Notes: generated from the letters alone by a model not told the origin. A stretch of DNA of 9,348 bases from Chloroflexota bacterium (GCA_027625225.1 JAQBWG010000055.1:1-9348), one strand, 5' to 3'; numbered from the stretch's first letter, positions 1-7,624 are shown. Program-made: numbers and translations.

Positions 1-258
1 TGGAAGGTGCTTGTCCCGCTGTCGTTCGTGAACATCATGTTCATCGCAATAGTGCTGTATTACGACCTCGGTCGGTGGGTGATAACCATACTGTCTCTGC
101 TATCATTGGCAGCGGCCTTTTGGCTGGTGTTCAACAAGCACCGAAGTGCGAAGAAACACGACACGGTCCAGGTATATTCCGTACGCGAATTGGGCCTGAA
201 GAAGGCAGAAAAACCGAAGCTCGAAGAAGCTGCTCCCGACCCGCAGCCGGCTTCATAA
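1..258 (+). CDS. nuoH: NADH-quinone oxidoreductase subunit H, C-terminal end (5' truncated by window edge)
   Basis: The reading frame is open from base 1 and begins Trp-Lys-Val-Leu-Val-Pro-Leu-Ser. This matches the conserved 'GWK..LPL' stretch that opens the last common helix of NuoH, so the apparent GTG start at base 7 is internal and the gene begins outside the window. NuoH is the membrane subunit that forms the quinone pocket and links the peripheral arm of complex I to the proton-pumping arm. Only 85 residues are visible. After the conserved helix (about residues 3-21) there is a second hydrophobic segment (about 24-43), then a polar, Lys/Glu-rich tail of about 40 residues ending in PDPQPAS. 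E. coli NuoH stops soon after the first of these helices, so the rest is an extension; Thermus-type NuoH also has an added helix. The next gene is nuoI, which supports the assignment. Confidence 0.88.
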   Translation, partial: WKVLVPLSFVNIMFIAIVLYYDLGRWVITILSLLSLAAAFWLVFNKHRSAKKHDTVQVYSVRELGLKKAEKPKLEEAAPDPQPAS

Positions 259-263
259 AGCCC

Positions 264-301
264 GATTATTTGAATAATCTTCCCTTCATTCTAAGAAGGG
301 G
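264..301 (+). repeat. Two consecutive inverted repeats in the nuoH-nuoI gap
   Basis: Bases 264-279 read GATTATT-TG-AATAATC, a perfect 7-base inverted repeat with a 2-base centre. It is followed by CCCTTC (282-287) and GAAGGG (295-300) around a 7-base loop. The first element is AT-rich in an otherwise GC-rich operon. There is no T-run after the second stem, so a classical intrinsic terminator is unlikely. An mRNA-processing or attenuation structure, or a protein-binding site, is possible. The function is not known. Confidence 0.5.
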
Positions 302-327
302 TTGGAGGAACTGGCCGAACAGGTCAT

Positions 328-924
328 ATGCTCGGTAATCTGAAAGGGCTACTCGTCACACTCGGGGTCATCCGTCGCAAGCACGTGACCGCGCAATACC
401 CCGACCCCAAGAAACGCTTATCCATCGACGAGCGGTTCATGGGCTTTCCCGCCCTGCTTTGGGACTATTCCAACGACGAGCACTTTTGCACGGGGTGCAT
501 GGTGTGCGTCCGTGCCTGTCCGACTCAGTGCATGAGCGGAGAGATGATAGACAACCCCCGGCATGCCGACGGCACCAGCCGCCGCCGCAAGATTGTCGAC
601 TGGTTCGAAATCAACCTCAACCGCTGCATCGTTTGCGCCATTTGTGTGGACGTCTGCAACTTCGATGCTATCGAGATGAGCCATGAGCACGAGCTGAGCA
701 AATACGAGCGCAACGGCGCCCGTGCCGACCTTGGACAGCTTTTGGAGATGGGTAAGAAGTTCCAGGCCGACACCGGCTGGAAACCCACACAACCCGAAAA
801 AAACACCGGCTCTCCCGAAGCCGTCGAGAAGATGAAAGAAGCGGCCAGGGCTGAGTCTGAGGCCAAGAAACCGGAGCCGGTTGCTGTGGGTAAGACTGAA
901 GCCCGAAAAGAAGAATCGGAGTGA
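328..924 (+). CDS. nuoI: NADH-quinone oxidoreductase subunit I (two 4Fe-4S clusters)
   Basis: This is the ferredoxin-like subunit of complex I that relays electrons through two 4Fe-4S clusters toward NuoB and quinone at the membrane surface. The 198-residue protein has C54xxC57xxC60xxxC64P and C100xxC103xxC106xxxC110. The last cysteine is followed by Asn (CNFDAI) where most homologues have Pro (CPxxAI). The N-terminus (LKGLLVTLG, then VTAQYPDPKK) matches the family and supports this start, and a stop at 292-294 rules out longer versions. The obvious GGAGG (304-308) lies 19 bases upstream, too far for normal use; only a weak AGG sits close to the ATG. From about residue 150 the protein is a Glu/Lys/Ala/Pro-rich, probably disordered tail, longer than in many homologues. 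The end overlaps nuoJ. Confidence 0.95.
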   Translation: MLGNLKGLLVTLGVIRRKHVTAQYPDPKKRLSIDERFMGFPALLWDYSNDEHFCTGCMVCVRACPTQCMSGEMIDNPRHADGTSRRRKIVDWFEINLNRCIVCAICVDVCNFDAIEMSHEHELSKYERNGARADLGQLLEMGKKFQADTGWKPTQPEKNTGSPEAVEKMKEAARAESEAKKPEPVAVGKTEARKEESE

Positions 925-1421
925 TGATTACACCCTCGCTCATACTGTTTTATCTCGCCGGGGCGCTCACGTTAGGGGGCGCCCTCGGTGTGGTGATGGG
1001 CCGCAATATCGTCTACGCAGCCATCAGCCTCATCGTCTCGTTATTGGGTGTCGCGGGAGTGTTCTTGCTAGCGTTCGCCGAGTTCCTCGCCCTCGTGCAG
1101 ATTCTCATCTACGGTGGAGCCATCGTCATCGTCATCGTCTTCGCCCTCATGCTCACCCGTCTCGATGAGTTCCAGCAGCTATCCGAACACAAACAATGGC
1201 CGCTCGCCGCGCTGTCGGCCCTCGCCTTCTTCGGCGTACTCGCCGCCGCTATCGCACGCACAGCCGTCACCACCCGAGACCGCGCCGAGGTCAGCTTCAC
1301 CGCCCTTAGCGAAAGCCTGTTCGTAGACTGGGCCATCCCGTTCGAAGTGGTCTCTCTTGTGCTACTCGTAGCGCTTATCGGGGCGGTGGTCATGGTACGC
1401 AGGACGGGAGAGCGCAGTTGA
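921..1421 (+). CDS. nuoJ: NADH-quinone oxidoreductase subunit J
   Basis: This is a small membrane subunit of complex I next to NuoK and NuoH, part of the coupling path between quinone reduction and proton pumping. It has 166 residues and about five hydrophobic segments. The signature of the conserved third helix is visible as ALVQILIYGGAIVIVIVFAL, matching the YxGAixVLFLF-type motif of NuoJ. The start is either GTG at 921, a four-base overlap with nuoI, or the adjacent ATG at 924, a one-base overlap; the two proteins differ by one residue. GGAG at 918-921 is too close to serve either as an ideal ribosome site, so translational coupling with nuoI is likely. The gene is flanked by nuoI and nuoK in the usual order. 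Confidence 0.93.
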   Translation: MMITPSLILFYLAGALTLGGALGVVMGRNIVYAAISLIVSLLGVAGVFLLAFAEFLALVQILIYGGAIVIVIVFALMLTRLDEFQQLSEHKQWPLAALSALAFFGVLAAAIARTAVTTRDRAEVSFTALSESLFVDWAIPFEVVSLVLLVALIGAVVMVRRTGERS

Positions 1422-1735
1422 TTACCCTCGCTCACTTTCAGGTGCTCGCCGCCGCCCTGTTCGCTGTAGGTATGTATGGGGTGTTGTCCCGCCGCAGTCC
1501 GGTCATCATCCTGATGGCTATCGAACTCATGCTCAACGCCGTAAACATCAACCTTATCGGCTTCGCGGCGTTTGGAGATTTTCCGGAAGCCCACCGGACG
1601 TTCGGGCAGGTGCTGGTCGTGTTCGTCATCACCATCGCTGCTGCTGAACTCGCGCTGGCCGTCGCCATCATCCTGCGGCTCTACCGCAACAAGGGCTCGG
1701 CGAACGTGGACGACGTCAACATTATGAAATGGTGA
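1418..1735 (+). CDS. nuoK: NADH-quinone oxidoreductase subunit K
   Basis: This small (105 residue) three-helix subunit of complex I is related to MrpC. It begins with a TTG codon overlapping the nuoJ stop by four bases. That start is chosen because the protein then begins MITLAHFQVLAAALFAVGMY, which aligns end to end with NuoK proteins. The two membrane glutamates needed for coupling are present: E36 in IELMLNAVNI, and E77 in the third helix (AAAELALAVAI), equivalent to E. coli E36 and E72. The C-terminal tail (NKGSANVDDVNIMKW) resembles the usual family ending. A TTG start with a four-base overlap suggests translation coupled to nuoJ. Confidence 0.95.
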   Translation: MITLAHFQVLAAALFAVGMYGVLSRRSPVIILMAIELMLNAVNINLIGFAAFGDFPEAHRTFGQVLVVFVITIAAAELALAVAIILRLYRNKGSANVDDVNIMKW

Positions 1736-1761
1736 GAATCACCTTGTCACGTGTGGAAACT

Positions 1762-1772
1762 AAAGGACGGAG
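1762..1772 (+). promoter_or_regulatory. Ribosome binding site of nuoL
   Basis: AAAGGACGGAG ends 9 bases before the GTG at 1782. It is the clearest ribosome site in the nuo block and supports the GTG start of nuoL, which follows a 46-base gap after nuoK rather than an overlap. Confidence 0.6.
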
Positions 1773-1781
1773 TGCGGATAC

Positions 1782-3683
1782 GTGTCGCTGGAAACGATAG
1801 GGATAAGCTCGGCCTGGGTCATCCCCGCTCTGGGCGCCGCGGCTTTCTTCTTTATCGTTTTCTTCATCCGTGCCTTTACGCCCGGCTCGGCTGTTGCTAA
1901 GCATGTTCCCAGCCTCAGCGCCGCCACCTCCATCCTGGCTATTGGGCTGGGGTTCCTGCTCTTCTGGTTCGTCCTCGCCGACCTCCTGAACAGCGGCCCC
2001 GGGTCGTTCAGCATCCACTGGTTGACCCTCGGCGACACCCGCCTCTCGTGGGGCATACTGGTGGACAACCTCTCGGTCGTCATGCTCGGCCTGGTCACCT
2101 TCGTGGCCCTGCTGGTGCAGATTTATTCACTCGGCTACATGAAAGGGCACCCTCGATTCGCCTGGTACTTCGCCGTGCACTCGCTCTTCGCCGCCGCTAT
2201 GCTCGCCCTAGTCCTCGCCGACAACCTGCTATTCCTGTACATCTCCTGGGAGCTTGTGGGACTCGGCTCGTATCTGCTCATCGGCTTCTTCTATGAAAAA
2301 CGCTCCGCTGCCGAAGCTGCCAAGAAAGCCTTCGTCACCACCCGAATCGGAGACGTCGGCCTGCTCATCGGCATCATCCTGCTGTTCAAGGCCACCGGCA
2401 CCTTCGAATTGTCGGCCATCTTCCACGCCGCCGAGGCGGGCGGCATAAGCCAGACCACCCTCAACGCGTCCGCGATACTGCTGTTCATCGGTGCGATGGG
2501 TAAGTCGGCCCAGTTCCCCTTCCACGTGTGGCTACCCGACGCCATGGAAGGCCCCACGCCGGTCAGTGCGCTCATCCACGCCGCCACCATGGTCGCGGCG
2601 GGTGTCTATCTCGTCGCCCGTATGATGCCCATCTTCGAGCTAGCCCCGACCGTATTACTGATAGTAGCGGTTATTGGGTTGATTACCTTCGTCTTTGCCG
2701 CCACCATCGCGCTCGTGATGACCGATATCAAGCGTGTATTGGCCTACTCCACAATCAGTCATCTCGGACTCATGATGCTCTCGCTCGGTGCGGGCTCAGT
2801 CGCTGCCGCCATATTCCACCTCGTCGCCCATGGCGTCTCCAAGGCCTTGTTGTTCCTCGGTTCGGGTAGCGTCATGCACGCCACCGAAGACCGCACGCAC
2901 ATCTGGGACATGGGCGGTCTCCACAAAGTCATGCCCATCACCGCGTTCACGTTCCTCATCGGCGCTGCGTCCCTTGCCGGAATTCCGCCGCTGGCCGGAT
3001 TCTTCAGCAAAGACGAAGTCCTCCTCGGTGTGCTTGACCATCGCAACCCTATTTTCATCGTCGTCGCCCTCGCCGGAGTCGCCCTGAGTGCGCTGTACAT
3101 GGCCCGCGTCGCCTTCGTCGTGTTCCTGGGCAAGAAACGCAACCCCGCCGTCCACGCTCACGAATCCCCGCCGACCATGACCGTGCCGCTCATTTTGCTG
3201 GCGGTGCTGGCGGTAAGCGTCGGCTTCATTGCCTTCAACTGGACCGATACCTATCATGGCTTCGCGGGTTTCTTGGAGGATGGCGGGAAATTCCACCTCA
3301 CCATCTGGCTCACCGTGCTCTCCGCCATTCTCGCCATCGCTGGCGTCGCCGTCGGCTGGCTCGTGTACGTTCGTGGAACTGTTTCGCACGAGCGGATAGC
3401 GACCCGGTTCGCCACCATCCACCGCATCCTCGTGAACAAGTACTACATCGACGAGTTGTACCAGTGGGTGATTGATAGAGTCGTCCTGGTCTTCGCCCGG
3501 TTTATCGCCCTGTTCGACCGCGTCGTCATCAACGACACTGGCGTGGACGGCTCCGGTCTGACCGTCAAACTCTCGGCCTGGCGTCTGCGATACCTGCAGT
3601 CCGGTTTGTTGTACACCTATGGCATATTCATGTCCGTCGGTGTCACCGTGCTCGCCCTCATCTGGTGGGTGGTGTTGGCCTAG
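1782..3683 (+). CDS. nuoL: NADH-quinone oxidoreductase subunit L (distal proton channel)
   Basis: This is the largest antiporter-like subunit of complex I, at the far end of the membrane arm. It has 633 residues and begins with GTG. Key residues of the proton path are in place: E157 in the TM5 motif SWELVGLGSYLLIGF, K241 opening KSAQFPFHVWLPDAMEGP (TM7), and K410 in GFFSKDEVL (TM12). Together they match E. coli E144, K229 and K399. The C-terminal part (NKYYIDELYQ, then FDRVVINDTGVDGSG) is the NuoL-specific end, which in known structures leads into the long lateral helix and a final membrane anchor. The length and motif spacing are normal, and the frame is intact. It is followed three bases later by nuoM. 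Confidence 0.97.
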   Translation: MSLETIGISSAWVIPALGAAAFFFIVFFIRAFTPGSAVAKHVPSLSAATSILAIGLGFLLFWFVLADLLNSGPGSFSIHWLTLGDTRLSWGILVDNLSVVMLGLVTFVALLVQIYSLGYMKGHPRFAWYFAVHSLFAAAMLALVLADNLLFLYISWELVGLGSYLLIGFFYEKRSAAEAAKKAFVTTRIGDVGLLIGIILLFKATGTFELSAIFHAAEAGGISQTTLNASAILLFIGAMGKSAQFPFHVWLPDAMEGPTPVSALIHAATMVAAGVYLVARMMPIFELAPTVLLIVAVIGLITFVFAATIALVMTDIKRVLAYSTISHLGLMMLSLGAGSVAAAIFHLVAHGVSKALLFLGSGSVMHATEDRTHIWDMGGLHKVMPITAFTFLIGAASLAGIPPLAGFFSKDEVLLGVLDHRNPIFIVVALAGVALSALYMARVAFVVFLGKKRNPAVHAHESPPTMTVPLILLAVLAVSVGFIAFNWTDTYHGFAGFLEDGGKFHLTIWLTVLSAILAIAGVAVGWLVYVRGTVSHERIATRFATIHRILVNKYYIDELYQWVIDRVVLVFARFIALFDRVVINDTGVDGSGLTVKLSAWRLRYLQSGLLYTYGIFMSVGVTVLALIWWVVLA

Positions 3684-3686
3684 CCC

Positions 3687-5213
3687 ATGACCATGTTCGA
3701 TAGCTACATACTGTTTATCATCACCGCTCTGCCGCTGGTGGGCGCCGCGGTTATGCTCTTCATCCCCGCACACCGGCAGGACATCATCCGCTGGTTCTCT
3801 GCCGCCGTCGCCCTGGTCGTCATGGCCTTCACCTTCTACGTCTTCGCCGCCTACGACCACGAAGCAGGCGGATTCCAGTTCATGCGGGCTTGGAATTGGC
3901 TCGAACTGCCCGGACCCTGGACGCTCGGTAGCCAGGGCATCCAGCTCGGCCTGGGCGTGGACGGCATCTCCGTGCCTATGGTCATGCTCACCGGCATCGT
4001 CATGTTCACCGGCGTGCTCATCTCCTGGAAGATAGTTGACCGCGCCAAGGAGTTCTTCATCCTCTACTTCCTCCTCCTCGGCGGCGTGTTCGGTGTGTTC
4101 GTCGCCCTCGACCTGTTCTTCCTGTTCTTCTTCTACGAACTCTCCGTCGTACCCATGTACCTGCTCATCGCCGTTTGGGGCAGCAGTACCGACTTCAAGA
4201 CCTTCCTGCGCACCAAGGAATACAGCGCCATGAAGCTGATGCTGTACCTCGTCGCGGGCAGCGTGCTCATCTGGATAGCCCTCGTCGCCATCTTCGCCGA
4301 AGCCGGACTGGGCACCTTCAGTATCCTGGCCTTGCAGGAGATAGACTTCTCCCGCAACTTCCAGCTCATATTCTTCCCGTTATTGATGATTGGATTCGGC
4401 ATCCTCGCCGGTCTCTGGCCCTTCCACACCTGGTCGCCCGACGGCCACGTCGCCGCGCCGACCGCCGTCAGCATGGTGCACGCTGGCGTGCTGATGAAGC
4501 TCGGCGCCTACGGCATCCTGCGCGTGGGCGTCTTCCTCATGCCCGAGGGTGCGGACCGGTGGATGCCCCTGCTCATCGGCCTGGGCATCGTGAACGTGCT
4601 CTACGGCGCCTTCTCCGCCATGGGCCAGCGTGACCTGAAATACGTCATCGGCTACTCCAGCGTCAGCCACATGGGCCTGGTGCTCCTGGGTATCGCCACC
4701 CTGCACCCGCTGGGACTCGGCGGAGCCGTGTTGCAGATGTTCTCCCATGGCGTCATGACAGCCCTCTTCTTTGCCGTCGTCGGTGCCGTCTACGACCGCA
4801 CCCACACCCGTGACATTGCCATGTTCAGCGGTCTCGCCAAGCGGATGGTCGTCGTCGCCGCGTTCTTTGTTGTGGCCGGTTTGGCCTCGCTTGGCCTGCC
4901 GGGAACCAGCGGATTCGTGGCTGAACTGTTGATATTCCTCGGCCTGTTCCAGACCTATCCTATCGTCGGCGTGCTCGCCGTCATCGGAGCCGCAATCACC
5001 GCCGTGTACATTCTGCGCCTGCTTGCCAAGGTGTTCTTCGGACCGCTGGACGAGCGCTGGAAAGACCAGACCGACGCCAGCCCTATAGAAAAATTCTCCG
5101 CTGGCATACTCGTGGTTTTTATACTGCTCGTCGGCCTGTTCCCGTTCCCCTTCATGCGGGTGATTGACTCCGGCGTCACCACACTGCTGGCACGGATAAC
5201 GGGTGCCGGCTGA
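3687..5213 (+). CDS. nuoM: NADH-quinone oxidoreductase subunit M (antiporter-like, lacks TM7 lysine)
   Basis: This is the middle antiporter-like channel subunit of complex I, with 508 residues and many hydrophobic segments. E151 in FFYELSVVPMYLLIA corresponds to E. coli E144; K271 in GVLMKLGAYG to K265; E413 in SGFVAELLIF to E407. The TM7 lysine (E. coli K234) is replaced: the stretch reads GILAGLWPFHTWSPDGH, and the aligned position is L240. The distances L240-K271 (31) and K271-E413 (142) equal those in E. coli as recalled, so the alignment is ungapped. The motif W-S-P-D-G-H also differs from the usual WLPDAH and may mark a NuoM subfamily. An in-frame ATG at 3693 is an alternative start. 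The stop overlaps the nuoN start by one base. Confidence 0.96.
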   Translation: MTMFDSYILFIITALPLVGAAVMLFIPAHRQDIIRWFSAAVALVVMAFTFYVFAAYDHEAGGFQFMRAWNWLELPGPWTLGSQGIQLGLGVDGISVPMVMLTGIVMFTGVLISWKIVDRAKEFFILYFLLLGGVFGVFVALDLFFLFFFYELSVVPMYLLIAVWGSSTDFKTFLRTKEYSAMKLMLYLVAGSVLIWIALVAIFAEAGLGTFSILALQEIDFSRNFQLIFFPLLMIGFGILAGLWPFHTWSPDGHVAAPTAVSMVHAGVLMKLGAYGILRVGVFLMPEGADRWMPLLIGLGIVNVLYGAFSAMGQRDLKYVIGYSSVSHMGLVLLGIATLHPLGLGGAVLQMFSHGVMTALFFAVVGAVYDRTHTRDIAMFSGLAKRMVVVAAFFVVAGLASLGLPGTSGFVAELLIFLGLFQTYPIVGVLAVIGAAITAVYILRLLAKVFFGPLDERWKDQTDASPIEKFSAGILVVFILLVGLFPFPFMRVIDSGVTTLLARITGAG

Positions 5214-6724
5214 TGAATAACTTCACCCTGCTACTGCCCGAATTCCTGCTGGCCGGACTGGCCTTCCTGGTGCTCACCGCCGATTTCATCACCAACGACG
5301 AACGCAAGCGCTACCTGCCCTGGCTTGCCGTTGCCGGACTCGGCGGCATCCTCGCCTTCTCGTTGATATTCCTGTGGGGCGACATCGGTTCGCTCTACGG
5401 CGGTATTTTCCGTATAGACGGCTATGCCCTTTTCTTCAAGGCCGTCTTGATAGTCATCGGTATCTTCGTTGTGCTGTCCTCTATTGATTACGTGAAGAAG
5501 AATCTCGACCACCCTGGCGAGTACTACGGCATCCTCATCTTCACCGTTCTGGGCATGGTGCTCCTCGCTTCATCCGCCGAGTTGCTCACCGCCTACATCT
5601 CACTGGAGCTTCTTAGCTTTGGCCTCTACGTCCTCGTCGGCTTTGACCGCTACAACCCCAAGTCCAACGAGGCATCGGTCAAATACATGCTCCTCGGCGC
5701 CTTCTCCTCCGCCCTCATGCTCTTCGGCATCAGCCAGATATACGGCCTGCTCGGCACCACACGCTTCGACGAGATGGCCCGCGTCCTCGCGTCGCTTCCC
5801 GAACTCAGCCCCGGCCTCATCGTCGGACTCGTTCTGCTCATCGCTGGGCTCGCCTTCAAGGTCGCCGCCGTGCCCTTCCACATGTGGGCGCCCGACGCCT
5901 ACGAAGGCGCACCCACGCCGGTCACCGCCTACCTCGCCGTCGGCTCCAAGGCCGCCGCCTTCGCGCTCATGCTCCGTCTCTTCTCCGAAGCCCTCATCCC
6001 CTCGGTCGGTGATTGGCAAATCATCCTTGCCATCCTCGCCGCCCTCACCATGACCGTCGGCAACCTCGGCGCGCTCGTACAGACCAACGTCAAGCGCCTG
6101 CTCGCCTACTCCTCCATCGGACACGTCGGCTATCTGCTTCTGGGAATCGCCGCGCTGGCCTTCGTGCGTGACGACAACACCATCTCGCTCGCCACCACGC
6201 ACCTCGCCGCCAACGGCGTCATGCTGCATATCGTCGCCTACGCCATCACCAACATCGCCGCCTTCCTGGTGATAAGCGTCGTTTTCAAGAACCCCGGCAA
6301 TGAGGACATCACTGGCCTCGCCGGACTCGGACGCCGCTCGCCCTTCCTCGCCATGGTGCTCGCTGCATCCGTCCTTTCGCTCGCCGGACTGCCCATCTTC
6401 GTTGGCTTCGTCAGCAAGTTCTATCTCTTCAACGCCGCCGCCACCCAGGGCCTGCTCTGGCTCGTCGGTCTCGCCATCTTCACCAGCGTCATCTCCCTCT
6501 ACTACTACCTGCAGATACTTCGTCAGATGTACGTCGAACCGGCTGAGGACGACTCGCCAATCAAGGTCTCGAAACTCACTTTGGGCGTCCTCGGACTGCT
6601 CTTTGCGGGAATGGTGTTCCTCGGCGTCTACCCCGCACCGCTCATGGACGCCATCCAGTACGCCAGCGACGCCATCGCGGTCGTGGGTAGCAGTGGCGCC
6701 GAGCTTGCTCATGTGCTGGACTAG
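5213..6724 (+). CDS. nuoN: NADH-quinone oxidoreductase subunit N (proximal proton channel)
   Basis: This is the antiporter-like subunit of complex I nearest to NuoK, with 503 residues. The family motif FKVAAVPFHMWAPDAYEGAP is present. Expected charged residues are all visible: E132 in YISLELLSFGLYVLVGF (TM5), K216 in the FK of TM7, K246 in VGSKAAAF (TM8), and K402 in FVSKFYLF (TM12). They correspond to E. coli E133, K217, K247 and K395. The ATG overlaps the last base of the nuoM stop (TGATG), which suggests coupled translation. The gene ends with TAG, and a hairpin terminator follows about 30 bases later, so this is the probable last gene of the operon. Confidence 0.96.
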   Translation: MNNFTLLLPEFLLAGLAFLVLTADFITNDERKRYLPWLAVAGLGGILAFSLIFLWGDIGSLYGGIFRIDGYALFFKAVLIVIGIFVVLSSIDYVKKNLDHPGEYYGILIFTVLGMVLLASSAELLTAYISLELLSFGLYVLVGFDRYNPKSNEASVKYMLLGAFSSALMLFGISQIYGLLGTTRFDEMARVLASLPELSPGLIVGLVLLIAGLAFKVAAVPFHMWAPDAYEGAPTPVTAYLAVGSKAAAFALMLRLFSEALIPSVGDWQIILAILAALTMTVGNLGALVQTNVKRLLAYSSIGHVGYLLLGIAALAFVRDDNTISLATTHLAANGVMLHIVAYAITNIAAFLVISVVFKNPGNEDITGLAGLGRRSPFLAMVLAASVLSLAGLPIFVGFVSKFYLFNAAATQGLLWLVGLAIFTSVISLYYYLQILRQMYVEPAEDDSPIKVSKLTLGVLGLLFAGMVFLGVYPAPLMDAIQYASDAIAVVGSSGAELAHVLD

Positions 6725-6754
6725 TCAGCGAACGCTTTGCTAGACTGCATACGT

Positions 6755-6787
6755 GGCCCCGTCGGACCGATGCGGGGCCTGTCTTTT
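6755..6787 (+). terminator. Probable intrinsic terminator after nuoN
   Basis: GGCCCCG (6755-6761) and CGGGGCC (6773-6779) form a perfect seven-base GC-rich stem around an 11-base loop, followed by TGTCTTTT. The position 30 bases after nuoN and before a gene of unrelated function fits the end of the nuo transcript. The T-run is short (four T after C), so termination may be incomplete and the next gene may receive some read-through. Confidence 0.65.
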
Positions 6788-6800
6788 GACCACACGATTC

Positions 6801-6806
6801 GGGGGT
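6801..6806 (+). promoter_or_regulatory. Ribosome binding site of the PIG-L gene
   Basis: GGGGGT lies 8 bases before the GTG at 6815 and is the only purine-rich site near that codon. It supports the GTG as the start. Confidence 0.4.
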
Positions 6807-6814
6807 AACGACAG

Positions 6815-7624
6815 GTGACCAAGAAAGAAACCACAGGATTTCGCAGCTACTATCAGGACAAGGATAAGCAAAAGGGCCGCCGTGCTCTGCCCGACGAGTA
6901 CTTCGGTGATGAATCCGAGTACAAACGGGGCATGATTGTCACCGCACACGCCGATGACGCCGAATTCAGCTGCTCCGGCACCGTAGCCAAGTGGTGCGCC
7001 GAGGGCTGGGAAGTCGTCTACGTCCTCTGTACCGACGGCAGCAAGGGCAGCGAAGACCGCTCCATCACCTCCGAACAGTTGGCCGCGATCCGCAGACAGG
7101 AACAGATAGACGCCGGCAAAGTCCTCGGCCTGAAAGACGTGGTCTTTCTCGGCTACCCCGACGGCTACCTGGAGCCAACCCTTGACCTGCGCCGCGATAT
7201 CGCCCGCCAGATTCGTATACATAAGCCCGACGTGCTCATTTGCCTCAACCCCGTACGTGACCTCAACGTCTTCCACGGCGTTAACCACCCCGACCACATC
7301 GCGTCCGGCGAGGCCACCATGGCCGCCGCGTTCCCTGCCGCCCGCGACCACCTCACCTTCCCAGAGTTGTACTTCGATGAGAAGCTGGAGCCGCACAAGG
7401 CTGCCGAGGCCTGGATAGTGGGTACTAACGAGCCCGATTTTTACTCCGACGTCACCGACCACATAGACACCGCTATTAAGGCGCTGCTGGAACACAAGTC
7501 CCAGCTCGGGGACTTCAAGCCCGAAGACCTTGATGCTCGGATGAAAGAGTGGCGGCGTGACAGCGCCATTGGTCGGGGGATGAAATACGCCGAGGCCTTC
7601 AAGCGCATCCGCTTTCGCATGTAG
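6815..7624 (+). CDS. PIG-L/LmbE family zinc-dependent deacetylase, substrate unknown
   Basis: The 269-residue protein belongs to the PIG-L (LmbE/MshB) family, whose members remove N-acetyl groups from sugars or small thiol and glycolipid precursors using one zinc ion. The N-terminal motif is AHADDAEFSCSGTVAKW: H45 and D48 are the expected zinc ligands and D47 the catalytic base. The usual Pro of AHPDD is Ala46. The third ligand lies in NHPDH (H158-H161), with H161 the best candidate. CTDGSKGS after the first strand is also typical. The first 35 residues are polar and Lys/Arg-rich (YYQDKDKQKGRRALPDEY) and probably help bind substrate; no signal peptide is seen, so the enzyme is likely cytoplasmic. 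It lies behind the nuo terminator and may have its own promoter, though no clear one was found. The family does not allow a substrate to be named. Confidence 0.88.
   Translation: MTKKETTGFRSYYQDKDKQKGRRALPDEYFGDESEYKRGMIVTAHADDAEFSCSGTVAKWCAEGWEVVYVLCTDGSKGSEDRSITSEQLAAIRRQEQIDAGKVLGLKDVVFLGYPDGYLEPTLDLRRDIARQIRIHKPDVLICLNPVRDLNVFHGVNHPDHIASGEATMAAAFPAARDHLTFPELYFDEKLEPHKAAEAWIVGTNEPDFYSDVTDHIDTAIKALLEHKSQLGDFKPEDLDARMKEWRRDSAIGRGMKYAEAFKRIRFRM

Noticed and set aside
7..258. A separate small membrane protein of 83 residues starting at GTG 7
   Set aside because: The frame continues upstream to base 1 with Trp-Lys, and the sequence matches the conserved end of NuoH, so it is a truncated gene rather than a small protein.
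282..301. Intrinsic terminator between nuoH and nuoI
   Set aside because: The stem is not followed by a T-run but by GTTGGAGG, and the operon clearly continues.
2796..3860. Long open frame of 354 codons on the minus strand, opposite nuoL/nuoM
   Set aside because: It is a shadow of the nuoL/nuoM coding bias: extremely rich in Asp/Glu/Gly/His with no recognisable domain, and fully antisense to well-conserved genes.
5600..6712. Long open frame of 370 codons on the minus strand, opposite nuoN
   Set aside because: It has the same low-complexity Gly/Glu/Asp-rich composition expected from the antisense of a membrane protein gene; nuoN is intact and conserved over this span.
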